Shown: piece after piece, positions 25,042 through 34,323 of the stretch
Position numbering within the stretch: position 1 is the stretch's first letter
How the letters are laid out: every line of letters begins with the position of its first letter
From: CAYWVR01 sp964461715
GTDB taxonomy: Bacteria > Planctomycetota > Phycisphaerae > FEN-1346
Direction of reading: 5' to 3'
DNA: 64,000 bases
Assembly (NCBI GenBank): GCA_964461715.1
Contig: CAYWVR010000016.1
Coordinates: 1-64,000 of the forward strand
Notes under the pieces: model-generated
What the model saw: only the letters and a program-made list of their open reading frames with translations
Told to the model about the DNA's origin: nothing
Databases searched by the model: none
Position numbers and translations under genes: made by a program

Positions 25042-25097
25042 GCTCGAATCGGGGTTCGCCCGCTTTTGGCGGGAGCGGCCCGAGGAGGGAGACGACC

Positions 25098-26033
25098 ATG
25101 ACGTCGCTCGACCGGGGGACCACCGCCGAGCTGGTCGAGAGGATCCGCGTCCTCCGCCGCGAGCGGAGGGCCGTGATCCTGGCTCACAATTACCAGGTGC
25201 CCGAGGTCCAGGACGCCGCGGACATCGTCGGCGACAGTCTGGCCATGGCGCGTGAGGCGGCCCGCGTCGGGGAGGCGGAGGTTGTTCTCCTTTGCGGGGT
25301 GAAGTTCATGGCCGAGACGGCCAAGCTCCTCAACCCCGACCGCCCCGTCCTCATGCCCGACCCGAACGCGGGGTGTCCCATGGCCGACATGGTCACGCCG
25401 CGCGAGCTGGCCGAAGCCAGGGACCGCCACCCGGGTGCGGCGGTGGTTTGCTACGTCAACTCCTCGGCCGCCGTCAAGGCCGCCAGCGACGTCTGCTGCA
25501 CGAGCGCCAACGCCGTGCGCGTCGTCGAATCGATTCCGGCCGCGCAGCCGATCCTGTTCGTCCCGGATCAAAGCTTGGGAGATTACGTCGCCGAGCAGAC
25601 CGGCCGCGCGAACATCATCCTCTGGCCGGGCTTCTGTCCGACGCACCACCGCATCCTGCCGGAGCACATCGAGGTCCGCCGGGCGGAGTACCCGGCCGCC
25701 GAGGTCTGCGCCCACCCGGAGTGCACGGGCGAGGTGCGGGCGATGGCGGACTTTGTCGGCTCGACAAGCCAGATCATCCGCCACGTCACGGAGTCGTCGA
25801 AGACGGCCTTCATCATCGCCACGGAGCTGGGCGTCTGCCACACGATCCGCCGCGGCAACCCCGACAAGACCATCGTCCAGGTCTCCAGCCTCGCCGACTG
25901 CCCGAACATGAAGCTGAACACGCTGGAGAAAGTGGCGTGGGCCCTGGCGGACATGCAACACGAGGTGACGGTTCCGCCGGAGGTGGCGGGGCCGGCGCGG
26001 CAGGCGATTGAGCGCATGCTCGCGCTCGGGTAG
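25098..26033 (+). CDS. nadA: Quinolinate synthase
   Basis: NadA condenses iminoaspartate with dihydroxyacetone phosphate to quinolinate in NAD synthesis, using an oxygen-sensitive [4Fe-4S] cluster. The 311-aa protein shows ILAHNYQVPEVQDAADIVGDSL, LCGVKFMAETAKLLNPD, the conserved PNAGCPMADM and YVNSSAAVKAASDVCCTSANA. The cluster Cys probably lie in LLCGVKF, CCTSAN and LADCPNMKLNT. It has its own promoter and is followed after 21 nt by the PocR-GAF phosphatase. NadB is not in the window. Confidence 0.95.
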   Translation: MTSLDRGTTAELVERIRVLRRERRAVILAHNYQVPEVQDAADIVGDSLAMAREAARVGEAEVVLLCGVKFMAETAKLLNPDRPVLMPDPNAGCPMADMVTPRELAEARDRHPGAAVVCYVNSSAAVKAASDVCCTSANAVRVVESIPAAQPILFVPDQSLGDYVAEQTGRANIILWPGFCPTHHRILPEHIEVRRAEYPAAEVCAHPECTGEVRAMADFVGSTSQIIRHVTESSKTAFIIATELGVCHTIRRGNPDKTIVQVSSLADCPNMKLNTLEKVAWALADMQHEVTVPPEVAGPARQAIERMLALG

Positions 26034-26054
26034 GCGGCGAGGGACCCCCTGACC

Positions 26055-27935
26055 ATGACCGGGCCGAACGACGCGTCCAACCCGCCCTGCTCCCCCGACG
26101 GCGCCGCCGAGCTCTCGGAGGTCCGGGCCACCGGACGGCCGCTGCGCCTGGTGGACTTGATCGACGTCCAGACGCTCCAGGCCATCCAGGACGGCTTCGC
26201 CGCGCTGACGAGCACGGCCACGAGCATCCGCGACGAAACCGGTCGCCGCGTCACCCGCCCGAGCTGCTCGAACCGGTTCTGCACGCTTCTGGGCGGGCCC
26301 CTGCACGACAACGAGGCCTGCCGCCTGTCGAACTACGCGGCCGCGGCGGCCGTGGCGAGCGAAGGGGGCGGGCAGCCCGTCAAGTATGCCTGCCACGCGG
26401 GGCTGACGCAGTTCGCCGCCGCGATTCACCTCGAGGACCGGGTCCTGGGGACGATCGTCATGGGCGATCTTCCCGAACGGTCGCTCGCGCGGGCGCAGGT
26501 GGACGCGTTGGCCGAAGAGCACGGCGTCGACGCGGGGGAGCTGTGGGAGGCGGCGCGATCGCTCCCCCCCTACGACGACGATCAGATGCGGGCGGCAATC
26601 TCGTTCCTCCAGCTCCTCGCCAACACCCTCACGCGCCTCTGCTACCAGCAGGCGGTGCTCCAGGAGCGGCTCGAGGACTTGACGCTTCTCTCGAAGACCA
26701 GCCGCCTCCTCTCTTCCACGCTGGATCCCGACGAGGTCCTCGACAACATCGTCCGGACGATGGCCGAGGTCATGAAGGTCAAGGCGTGCAGCCTGCGGCT
26801 CCTCAACGAGACGGGCGACGAGCTGGTCATCAAAGCCACCTACGGCCTCTCGCCCGCGTACCTGAAGAAGGGGCCCGTGCTGGTGGCCGAGAACATGAAC
26901 GACCAGACGGCCCTGGCCGGCGAGACGATCCATATCGAGGACATGCGGACCGACCCGTGGGTCCGCTACCCCGCGGAGGCGCGGCGGGAGGGGCTCGTGT
27001 CGAGCTTGGCGGTGGGCCTGACCGCCAAGGGCACCCCCCTCGGCACGCTGCACGTGTACACGGGCGAGAAGCACCAGTTCACGCCGGAAGAGGTGCGGCT
27101 CTTTCGGAGCGTGGCGGACCAGGCGGCGGTGATCGTCCACAACGCCCAGCTCGTCGAGGAGCTGGTGCGCGTCCGCGGGCAACAGCGGGAGCTGGCGCTG
27201 GCGGCCCAGGTGCAGAAACGGCTCCTCCCGGCCGCAGCGCCCGAGATCGACGGGTACGACTGCTGGGGCGTGACCGTGCCGAGCCAGGAGGTGGGCGGCG
27301 ACTTCCACGACTGGATTCCCCTGCCGGGGGGGAACTGGGGCATCGCTGTCGGCGACGTCGCCGGCAAGGGCGTGCCGGGGGCCATTCTCATGGCCAGCGT
27401 GCGGGCGGCGCTGCGGGCCCAGGCCGAGCACGTCTACGAGCTGGACCACATCATGGACCGCGTCAACCGGGCCCTCGTCTCGGAGACCGAGAGCACGGAG
27501 TTCGTCACCCTCTTTTACGGGGTTCTGGACACCGGGGCGGGGCGGCTGACGTACTGCTCGGCGGGCCACGAGCCGGCGATGCTGGTGCGGGCGGGCACGA
27601 TCCGGTCGCTGACGGTCGGCGGGCCACTCCTGGGCGTCCAGGCCGACCTCGTTTACCGCTACGAGGGGGTGGCGCTGGAGCCCGGCGACGCCCTCGTCGC
27701 CTACTCCGACGGCCTCTGCGACGCCCTGAACTACCAGGACGAGCGGTTCGGGCGGGACCGCCTGTCCGACTCCATCCTGCGCCACGCCAAGCACGGGGCC
27801 GCACGGATGGCCGAAGAACTCCGGTGGGACCTGAGACGGTTCACGGGCCTCGCGCCGCGGGCCGACGACGTGACGCTGGTGGTGCTGAAGGTGGGCGAGC
27901 GACCCGCGAAGGCCGCGAGGCCGCCGTCCAGTTGA
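26055..27935 (+). CDS. PocR-GAF-PP2C (SpoIIE/RsbU-type) serine phosphatase
   Basis: The 626-aa cytosolic signalling protein has three domains. Residues about 32-200 are a PocR sensory domain with conserved Cys (CSNRFCTLLGG, YACHAGLTQFAAAI), which in related proteins binds small hydrocarbon-derived ligands. Residues about 205-375 are a GAF domain. A short coiled coil is followed by a PP2C SpoIIE domain from about 390 (VPSQEVGGDFHDWIPL, AVGDVAGKGVPGAILMA, YSDGLCDALN, ADDVTLVVLKV) with the metal-binding Asp residues. Such proteins dephosphorylate anti-anti-sigma factors. No STAS or anti-sigma gene is nearby, so its partner is elsewhere. Confidence 0.9.
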   Translation: MTGPNDASNPPCSPDGAAELSEVRATGRPLRLVDLIDVQTLQAIQDGFAALTSTATSIRDETGRRVTRPSCSNRFCTLLGGPLHDNEACRLSNYAAAAAVASEGGGQPVKYACHAGLTQFAAAIHLEDRVLGTIVMGDLPERSLARAQVDALAEEHGVDAGELWEAARSLPPYDDDQMRAAISFLQLLANTLTRLCYQQAVLQERLEDLTLLSKTSRLLSSTLDPDEVLDNIVRTMAEVMKVKACSLRLLNETGDELVIKATYGLSPAYLKKGPVLVAENMNDQTALAGETIHIEDMRTDPWVRYPAEARREGLVSSLAVGLTAKGTPLGTLHVYTGEKHQFTPEEVRLFRSVADQAAVIVHNAQLVEELVRVRGQQRELALAAQVQKRLLPAAAPEIDGYDCWGVTVPSQEVGGDFHDWIPLPGGNWGIAVGDVAGKGVPGAILMASVRAALRAQAEHVYELDHIMDRVNRALVSETESTEFVTLFYGVLDTGAGRLTYCSAGHEPAMLVRAGTIRSLTVGGPLLGVQADLVYRYEGVALEPGDALVAYSDGLCDALNYQDERFGRDRLSDSILRHAKHGAARMAEELRWDLRRFTGLAPRADDVTLVVLKVGERPAKAARPPSS

Positions 27936-27956
27936 CGGGGCGCTTCTCGCGCCCGG

Positions 27957-28904
27957 TCACCGGGGCTCGATGTCCTGGCCGCCCGTGCGGAAGCGGATGG
28001 GCTCCCACTCGGGGATGCCTTCGGGCCCGCTTTGGAGCCACCGCTGCCAGGCGGTCTGGTCGTAGCCGAAGTCCTTCCCCGTCAGGGCCCGCAGGGCCCG
28101 CAGCACACCCGGATGCTGTACCTCGACCCGCTTGTACTGCGGCGAGACGTTCCGGTCCCTCATGGCCACGGTGGTGGCCACATCGATGACCTGGACCTGA
28201 GGCAGATCGATGGTGACGGTGGCGACGCCGGCAGGGACGGCGGCGGTGATGGTCCGCTGGCGGAAGGTGGGGGAGCCGGCCATCTGGGCCCGGATGTCGA
28301 ACTGCATGCTGTAGTCGCTCACCGTGCCGCCCACCAGCCGGTATTCCTCGGTGACGAGCCGCTCCACGAGGAGCCAGACGGCCCGCTTCTCCTCGAGGGA
28401 GGCGAGGGCCTCGGCGGCCCGTTCCCGGAGGACCGGGACCTCGTCCAAGGCCAGGTGGGCCATGAGCCGCTCCGTCGGCACCGTCTCCTCGGAGATGGTC
28501 GAGGCCTTGATCGCCTCGACGGCCCGCTGTCTCAGGCCCCGGTACCCGTCGCCAACGGCGACCTCCTGGAGATAGGCCTTAGCCGCCGGGGTGCCCTTCT
28601 TGGCGTGCTTTTCCAGCAGCTCCACGAGCAGCGCCCGGTAGCGGTCGTTCGGCCCGTAGAGTACATGGACCAGGGGCCCGACGACGAGGGGGTCGTCGAT
28701 GGCGAGAAGCTTCTCCGAGCCCGTGCGGAACTGCTTGGCGTCGGAGCTTCGGAGGTGCTGAATCTCGATGAGGCGGACCTGCTTCAGAAGCTGGTAGACG
28801 GCCTCGTCGGCGGTCTCCTGCGTAGTTGGGGTCGCATCCCCGCCGGCCCGGGCGCCCCCGGCGAGCATCCCGGCCACGAGCACGGTCATCGCGATACGGA
28901 TCAT
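27957..28904 (-). CDS. Exported HEAT-repeat-like protein
   Basis: The 315-aa protein starts at the ATG at 28904 (AAGGAGA upstream) and has a signal peptide ending near AGGARAGG. Residues about 45-200 are helical repeats resembling HEAT/PBS lyase repeats (DPLVVGPLVHVLYGPNDRYRALLVELLEKH; LRERAAEALASLEEKRAV). The C-terminal part contains a conserved-looking ALTGKDFGYDQTAWQRWL motif, common in planctomycete HEAT proteins. No enzymatic residues are evident. It converges on the PP2C gene with a 21-nt gap. Confidence 0.75.
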   Translation of the reverse strand: MIRIAMTVLVAGMLAGGARAGGDATPTTQETADEAVYQLLKQVRLIEIQHLRSSDAKQFRTGSEKLLAIDDPLVVGPLVHVLYGPNDRYRALLVELLEKHAKKGTPAAKAYLQEVAVGDGYRGLRQRAVEAIKASTISEETVPTERLMAHLALDEVPVLRERAAEALASLEEKRAVWLLVERLVTEEYRLVGGTVSDYSMQFDIRAQMAGSPTFRQRTITAAVPAGVATVTIDLPQVQVIDVATTVAMRDRNVSPQYKRVEVQHPGVLRALRALTGKDFGYDQTAWQRWLQSGPEGIPEWEPIRFRTGGQDIEPR

Positions 28905-29016
28905 CGCGTTCTCCTTTCCTCTCTCGCCGGGCGGCCGCGGCCACCCTCTCGGCGACTTATACGAGACGGCCGGGGCACGCAACGAGCAATTCCGCGAGAA
29001 AGGGCGCGTCGGAGAC

Positions 29017-29574
29017 TCAGGCCCCGGTCGCCACCTTCTCCGCCCGGGCCGCGCCGACCTGGATGGCCTGGCGGTTGAGGGCCAGAATCTCGCGTTTGCC
29101 GGGCTCGGTGCCCAGCTTCTTGCGGAGGAGCCGGGAGAATCTGTCCGCGGTCGTGAGGTGCTTGAGGGCATTCAGGGCCCCGAGGAGGATCATGTTGGCG
29201 ACGCGGACATCGCCCATCTCGTTGGCCAGCTCCGAGGCCGGAATCTCGACGATCCGGGCCGCCCCGTGGGCCCCCGTCGGCTCGACCATGCTGGCATTCG
29301 AGAGGACCAGCCCCTCCGCCGCCGCCACCGGGGCGAAACGGTCGTAGCTCATCTGGTTCATGACCACCAGGCACGTGGCTTTGTCGACCATGGGGCTGGC
29401 GATGGGCCGGTCGGCGATCCGGACATGGCAATAGGCCGTCCCGCCGCGGACCTCGGTGCCGTAGGACGGGAAGAAGGTGACTTCGTGCTCGTCCATGAGG
29501 AGCTCGGCGACGAACTTTCCGAGGGTCATCAGGCCCTGGCCGCCAAAGCCCGAGAAGATCATCCGCTCGTCCAT
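29017..29574 (-). CDS. korC: 2-oxoacid:ferredoxin oxidoreductase, gamma subunit
   Basis: The 185-aa POR_N/gamma domain has the diagnostic start MIFSGFGGQGLMTLGK and EVTFFPSYGTEVRGGTAYC. It completes the four-subunit CoA-acylating oxidoreductase whose delta, alpha and beta subunits are encoded 1.7-3.8 kb away on the same strand. Between them lie thuA and an opposite-strand sodA, so the operon is broken. The ATG at 29574 follows GGAGGG. The substrate is probably 2-oxoglutarate, judged from the subunit arrangement only. Confidence 0.88.
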   Translation of the reverse strand: MDERMIFSGFGGQGLMTLGKFVAELLMDEHEVTFFPSYGTEVRGGTAYCHVRIADRPIASPMVDKATCLVVMNQMSYDRFAPVAAAEGLVLSNASMVEPTGAHGAARIVEIPASELANEMGDVRVANMILLGALNALKHLTTADRFSRLLRKKLGTEPGKREILALNRQAIQVGAARAEKVATGA

Positions 29575-29693
29575 CCCCGGGTCCCTCCAGAAACGATTTC
29601 GCGCGCCCGTTGTGCCCGGCAGGGGCGCGACTCTAGCATAGACTAGACGTCTCCGGGGATTCGGGCAAGGGTTTTCGCGCGGAGGAGAGAACG

Positions 29694-30416
<723 letters not shown>

Positions 30417-30513
30417 GGACGCCCTTGGGGCCGTTTTCTGCGGCTTGTGTAGGGGTAGGTTGACCCGCGCTCATTGCGATAAAATCGACTCGCAAGCGAG
30501 GCGGCGACTCGGG
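30417..30513 (-). repeat. Dispersed ~100-bp intergenic repeat, copy b
   Basis: On the minus strand this reads CGCCGCCTCGCTTGCGAG, 14 nt, ATGAGCGCGGGTCAACC, 9 nt, ACAAGCCGCAGAAAACGG. Blocks and spacings equal those of copy a at 6021-6154. It begins directly after the sodA stop codon and ends 20 nt before the thuA-like stop. Confidence 0.75.
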
Positions 30514-30533
30514 CCCAAGGCAGGAACCGGCAG

Positions 30534-31211
30534 TCAAATCCGCTCTGCGGCCCACTGCAGCCCTCGCCCCAGCACGTGCCGGAAGCTCGCGTGGGCCCAG
30601 GCCCGGGCGTCGTGGCCCAGGGGCAGGCAAAACACGCGGGCCCGGCCGTGTTGGCGGGTCCAGGCCAGTGCACGCAGGCTCCGGGGGTGGTCCGTCGTCA
30701 GGCGGACCTCGCTCCCCTCGCCCGGCTCGGCCATCTCGTACGTCTCGTCGGTCATCGTCCAGTCGACGAGCCCCTTCGTGATCCGGTCGTCGACCTCGGG
30801 CACGTGGACGCGGAGGGTCTCGCCGATGTGGTAGGCGCGGCAGCGGCGGTCCTCGATGCCCACGACGCGGTCCCAGACGTCCCAGCCCGGCCACGCGAAG
30901 ACCGCGTGATGCAGGACCACGACCCCCTGCCGACTCTGGCCCAGCCGCTCGACGGCCCCGCGAATACCCTTACCCCAACAGGTGGCGTTCTCGGCCGGGA
31001 TTTCGCGCGGCATATGGTAGAAGCAGGCAACGTCGTAGGCCTCGCGGACGCCCGCGCAGTCGGCCACCCAGTCCTCGAGCGTCTGGATGTAGACGTCGAC
31101 GCCGGGCAGCGTCCGCCAGAGATGATGGAAGGCGGGGACCTCGAAGGCGTGGCCGCCCGTCAGGACGGCGACGCGGAGCTTGTCATCCGGGCCAAACGGC
31201 TCTTCAGGCAT
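30534..31211 (-). CDS. ThuA-like domain protein
   Basis: The 225-aa protein has the glutamine-amidotransferase-like ThuA fold: VAVLTGGHAFEVPAFHHLW at the start, VVVLHHAVFAWPGW with the double His, VDDRITKG and a final GRARVFCLPLGHDARAW. ThuA-like proteins are frequent in planctomycetes and are linked to sugar use (trehalose in rhizobia), but the reaction is undefined. There is no signal peptide. It follows korB by 40 nt on the same strand and may be in that transcript. Confidence 0.8.
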   Translation of the reverse strand: MPEEPFGPDDKLRVAVLTGGHAFEVPAFHHLWRTLPGVDVYIQTLEDWVADCAGVREAYDVACFYHMPREIPAENATCWGKGIRGAVERLGQSRQGVVVLHHAVFAWPGWDVWDRVVGIEDRRCRAYHIGETLRVHVPEVDDRITKGLVDWTMTDETYEMAEPGEGSEVRLTTDHPRSLRALAWTRQHGRARVFCLPLGHDARAWAHASFRHVLGRGLQWAAERI

Positions 31212-31251
31212 GGTGGATGGCCTATGATCGGGAGTCCAAGCCGTCGGCGGC

Positions 31252-32013
31252 TTACTTGGTCGTGTCCTTGATCACGCCGCGCGGGAAGACCTCCTCCATG
31301 TACGTCTCGATGTACTCGACGGCCTTCGTGGGCGGCACCCGCCAGTACGTGGGGCACGGCGAGAGGACCTCGACCAGGCTGAAGGCCTTCATATCCCGCT
31401 GGATGCGAAAGCTCTTCTTGATGGCGTTCTTGGTACGTTTGATGTCGCGCGGGGTGCCGACGACGGTCCGCTCGATGTAGACGGGCTGCTCGAGCGTGGC
31501 GAGCATCTCCGAGACCCTCAAGGGGTACCCCTCATTGACGATGGAGCGTCCCGCGGGGGTCGTGCTCGTTTTCTGGCCGGGCATGGTCGTGGGGGCCATC
31601 TGGCCACCCGTCATGCCATAGATGGCGTTATTGATGAAAATCACGGAAATCGGCTCGCCGCGGTTGGCCACGTGGACGATCTCGTTCGTGCCGATGCCTG
31701 CCAGGTCGCCGTCGCCCTGGTACGAGAAGACGAGCTTGTCGGGCCGGGCCCGCTTGATGCCGCTCGCGACCTCCGGCGTCCGTCCGTGGGCGGCCTCGCA
31801 GGCGTCGATGTCAAGGTACTGGTACAGGAGCACCGCACAGCCCACCGGGGCCATGCCGATGACCTGGTCGCGGAGGTCCCACTCGTCGATGATCTCCGCG
31901 ATGATCCGGTGCACGATCCCGTGCCCGCACCCCGGACAGTAGTGCGTGCGATTCTTCGTCAGGGCCGCCGGGCGGCCCATTTTGAGCGTGAGTTGCGTTT
32001 CGGTCATGGTCAT
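31252..32013 (-). CDS. korB: 2-oxoacid:ferredoxin oxidoreductase, beta subunit (TPP-binding)
   Basis: The 253-aa subunit binds thiamine diphosphate through GDGDLAGIGTNE ... NNAIYGMTGGQMAPTT, the GDG-x(n)-NN motif. HYCPGCGHGIVHR near the N-terminus and GMAPVGCAV supply Cys seen in this family's cluster-binding beta subunits. It catalyses decarboxylation of the 2-oxoacid and electron transfer to ferredoxin. The ATG at 32013 follows the korA stop by 9 nt. Confidence 0.92.
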   Translation of the reverse strand: MTMTETQLTLKMGRPAALTKNRTHYCPGCGHGIVHRIIAEIIDEWDLRDQVIGMAPVGCAVLLYQYLDIDACEAAHGRTPEVASGIKRARPDKLVFSYQGDGDLAGIGTNEIVHVANRGEPISVIFINNAIYGMTGGQMAPTTMPGQKTSTTPAGRSIVNEGYPLRVSEMLATLEQPVYIERTVVGTPRDIKRTKNAIKKSFRIQRDMKAFSLVEVLSPCPTYWRVPPTKAVEYIETYMEEVFPRGVIKDTTK

Positions 32014-32022
32014 CCCGCTCCG

Positions 32023-33096
32023 TCACTCCGTGCTGTGCTCCCGCACGGCTTCGGCCACCTGCTCCACCGTCGGAACGCCTCCCCCGGCTCTGGCACACAA
32101 ACCCACCGGGCGCGGCGTGTCGTAGAGGGCCAGCTTGACGTCCTCGATGAGTTGGCCCCAGCTCATCTCGACGACGAGGAACCGGGCCCCGCGCGCGGCA
32201 GCGGCCACGAGAGGGGCCTTCGGGAAGGGCCAGAGGGTGATCGGACGCACCAGGCCCGCCTTCAGGCCCGCCTCGCGGCACGCGGTGACGGCGTCGCGCC
32301 CGATGCGGGCGCTTGTGCCGTAGGCCACCAGCACGATCTCGGCGTCCTCGGTCCGGTCCTCCTCGAAACGGGGCAATTCGGCCTCCATCCGCTCGTATTT
32401 GGCCCGCAACCCCTGATTAAAGGCCTCCAGCTCCCCCGAACGCCAGTAGAAGCTCTTGACGATCCGCTTCTCGCGGCCGCCCGCGGCCCCCGTCAGGGCC
32501 CACTCGAAGTCCCGGACGCCCGTCTCCTCGGCCATGGGCGGCAAAACCACGGGCTCCATCATCTGCCCGAGCTGCTGGTCCGAGAGGAGAAGCACCGGGC
32601 ACCGCCACCTTTCGGCCAGATCGAAGGCCTCGTAGGCCAGATCCGCCGTCTCCTGGACGGTATGCGGGGCCAGGACAAGGAGGCGATAATCCCCATGTCC
32701 GCCCCCCCGGGTGGCCTGGAAATAGTCGCTCTGGGCACAGCGCACGTCCCCCAGCCCCGGCCCGCCGCGCTGAACGTTGACGATCAGGGCGGGCAATTCG
32801 CTTCCCGCGAGGTAGCTGATGCCCTCCTGCTTGAGGCTGACGCCGGGCGAGGAGCTGCTGGTCATGGCCCGAGCCCCGGCGGCGGCGGCCCCGTGGACGA
32901 GGCTGATCGCCGCCAACTCGCTCTCGGCCTGGATGAACGTGCCGCCCAACTCCGGCATCCGGGCCGACATGTACTCCGGAAGGTCGCTCTGGGGGGTGAT
33001 GGGGTACCCGAAGTAGAAGCGGCACCCGGCCCGGACGGCCCCCTCCGCCGCCGCCACGTTGCCGGTGATGAGGATTTTCTCCTGGGTCTGGGGCAC
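32023..33096 (-). CDS. korA: 2-oxoacid:ferredoxin oxidoreductase, alpha subunit
   Basis: The 357-aa alpha chain shows GNVAAAEGAVRAGCRFYFGYPITPQSD and ESELAAISLVHGAAAAGARAMTSSSSPGVSLK, the pyrimidine-binding and CoA-region signatures of KorA/VorB-type subunits. The start is GTG at 33094-33096 with AGGAGGT just upstream; a longer reading begins in the ferredoxin gene and is rejected. It pairs with KorB as the catalytic core of an anaerobic-type 2-oxoglutarate or branched-chain oxoacid oxidoreductase. Confidence 0.92.
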   Translation of the reverse strand: MPQTQEKILITGNVAAAEGAVRAGCRFYFGYPITPQSDLPEYMSARMPELGGTFIQAESELAAISLVHGAAAAGARAMTSSSSPGVSLKQEGISYLAGSELPALIVNVQRGGPGLGDVRCAQSDYFQATRGGGHGDYRLLVLAPHTVQETADLAYEAFDLAERWRCPVLLLSDQQLGQMMEPVVLPPMAEETGVRDFEWALTGAAGGREKRIVKSFYWRSGELEAFNQGLRAKYERMEAELPRFEEDRTEDAEIVLVAYGTSARIGRDAVTACREAGLKAGLVRPITLWPFPKAPLVAAAARGARFLVVEMSWGQLIEDVKLALYDTPRPVGLCARAGGGVPTVEQVAEAVREHSTE

Positions 33097-33109
33097 CGAG
33101 ACCTCCTCC

Positions 33110-33340
33110 TCACGCTGGGTGTGAACGCTGTGTATACTCCCAGATCTCAATCGCCCCGTCCGGGCAGACCTGGTAGCAGAGGGTGCATCCGGTGCATTCG
33201 GCCCCGGCCTTGGCCCGCGCCGGGCGCACCCCGACCTCCGTCAGCTCCTCCGACATCTCCAGCACCCCCGCCGGACACGCCGCCACGCACAGCTCGCACC
33301 CCTTGCAGTACGCGGTCAGAATCTTCACCTGGTGGGCCAC
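33110..33340 (-). CDS. korD: 2-oxoacid:ferredoxin oxidoreductase delta subunit, 2[4Fe-4S] ferredoxin
   Basis: The 76-aa protein has two complete cluster motifs, CKGCELCVAACP (residues 12-23) and CTGCTLCYQVCP. It shuttles electrons from the catalytic subunits. It is first in the korD-korA-korB block, with 13 nt to korA and a good promoter upstream. Confidence 0.93.
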   Translation of the reverse strand: MAHQVKILTAYCKGCELCVAACPAGVLEMSEELTEVGVRPARAKAGAECTGCTLCYQVCPDGAIEIWEYTQRSHPA

Positions 33341-33370
33341 AGGATCGCCGCTCCTTCACAAGTCCGCGTC

Positions 33371-33399
33371 AGTGTAGGGGTTACGCCGAGGGGGGTCAA
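33371..33399 (-). promoter_or_regulatory. Promoter for the korDAB operon
   Basis: TTGACC (33394-33399), 17 nt, TACACT (33371-33376) on the minus strand, about 30 nt before the korD ATG, which is preceded by GAAGGAG. Confidence 0.55.
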
Positions 33400-33419
33400 G
33401 CGGGCGACGCCCTCCGCCC

Positions 33420-34283
33420 CTATGCCGTCCCGTCCCGGCGTGCCTTCCGCTTCTTCCCGTACCCCGGCAGATGGCCCCAGTGCAGCTTCTTGCTCAGCGT
33501 GTCGAACGAGGCCCGGGACCCGTTCTGGACCAATAGGAACGAGGTCCCCGAGCGGGAGATGCGGACCGTGTCCCCGGCCTTCATCTTGACGATTTCCTGC
33601 CCGTCGACCACACAGACGGCCTCTTCCTGCAAGTCCGTGGGCGCCAGGACCACCTCGCTGTCCGGCCGGAGGACGATCGGCTGGTGAGTCAGCGAATGCG
33701 GGCACACGGGCACCAGAACCATCGCCTCCAGCGCGGGCATCAGGATCGGCCCCCCCGCGGCCATGCAGTACGCCGTCGAGCCCGTGGGCGTCGAGACGAC
33801 CACCCCGTCGCCGTAGTACGTCGTCACGTCCTCCCCGTCGACCAGGGCCTCGATGCCCACGATCCGATGGGCCTCCCCGCCCGCCACCAGGACGTCGTTC
33901 AGGGCCCGATGGCGGCGCGGCGGGCTGTCCTTCCGCTCGCAGGCCACCTCCAGCATCATCCGCCGGCTGACGGGCATCTCGCCCGCGGCGATGGCGTCGA
34001 AACGGTCGCAGAACTCCTTTGCCGTGAACTCGGCCAGGTACCCGAGTTTGCCGAGATTGATGCCCACGACGGGGATTTCCCGCCCTTCGAGCATCCGGGC
34101 GGCCTTGAGGATCGACCCGTCGCCGCCCAGCACGATGGCCAGCTCGGCCCCCGCGTTGATGGGCTCACCCGAGAGCGGCCGCACCTCCGTCTCGGCCCGC
34201 CCGCCCACGAACGGGCAAAGCTCGTCCAGGCACGCTTCCGCCCCCGGCTTCCGGCTGTTGTAAAGGATCAGAATCTGCGGCAT
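33420..34283 (-). CDS. nadK: NAD kinase
   Basis: The 287-aa ATP-NAD kinase has the GGDGS motif in LAIVLGGDGSILKAARML, NLGKLGYLAEF, ALNDVLVAGG and the substrate loop YYGDGVVVSTPTGSTAY. It makes NADP+ from NAD+. The ATG at 34283 follows GGGGGCATATC. It is 40 nt downstream of dxs. DXP reductoisomerase consumes NADPH, so grouping with isoprenoid genes is sensible but not diagnostic. The C-terminal tail GYGKKRKARRDGTA is basic. Confidence 0.93.
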   Translation of the reverse strand: MPQILILYNSRKPGAEACLDELCPFVGGRAETEVRPLSGEPINAGAELAIVLGGDGSILKAARMLEGREIPVVGINLGKLGYLAEFTAKEFCDRFDAIAAGEMPVSRRMMLEVACERKDSPPRRHRALNDVLVAGGEAHRIVGIEALVDGEDVTTYYGDGVVVSTPTGSTAYCMAAGGPILMPALEAMVLVPVCPHSLTHQPIVLRPDSEVVLAPTDLQEEAVCVVDGQEIVKMKAGDTVRISRSGTSFLLVQNGSRASFDTLSKKLHWGHLPGYGKKRKARRDGTA

Positions 34284-34323
34284 GATATGCCCCCACACCC
34301 CCGAAAACGACGTTTCGAGGCCT

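Noticed and set aside
25035..27794. 919-codon minus-strand open frame opposite nadA and the PP2C gene
   Set aside because: It overlaps two well-supported genes on the other strand and shows no recognisable motif; it is a GC-driven shadow frame.
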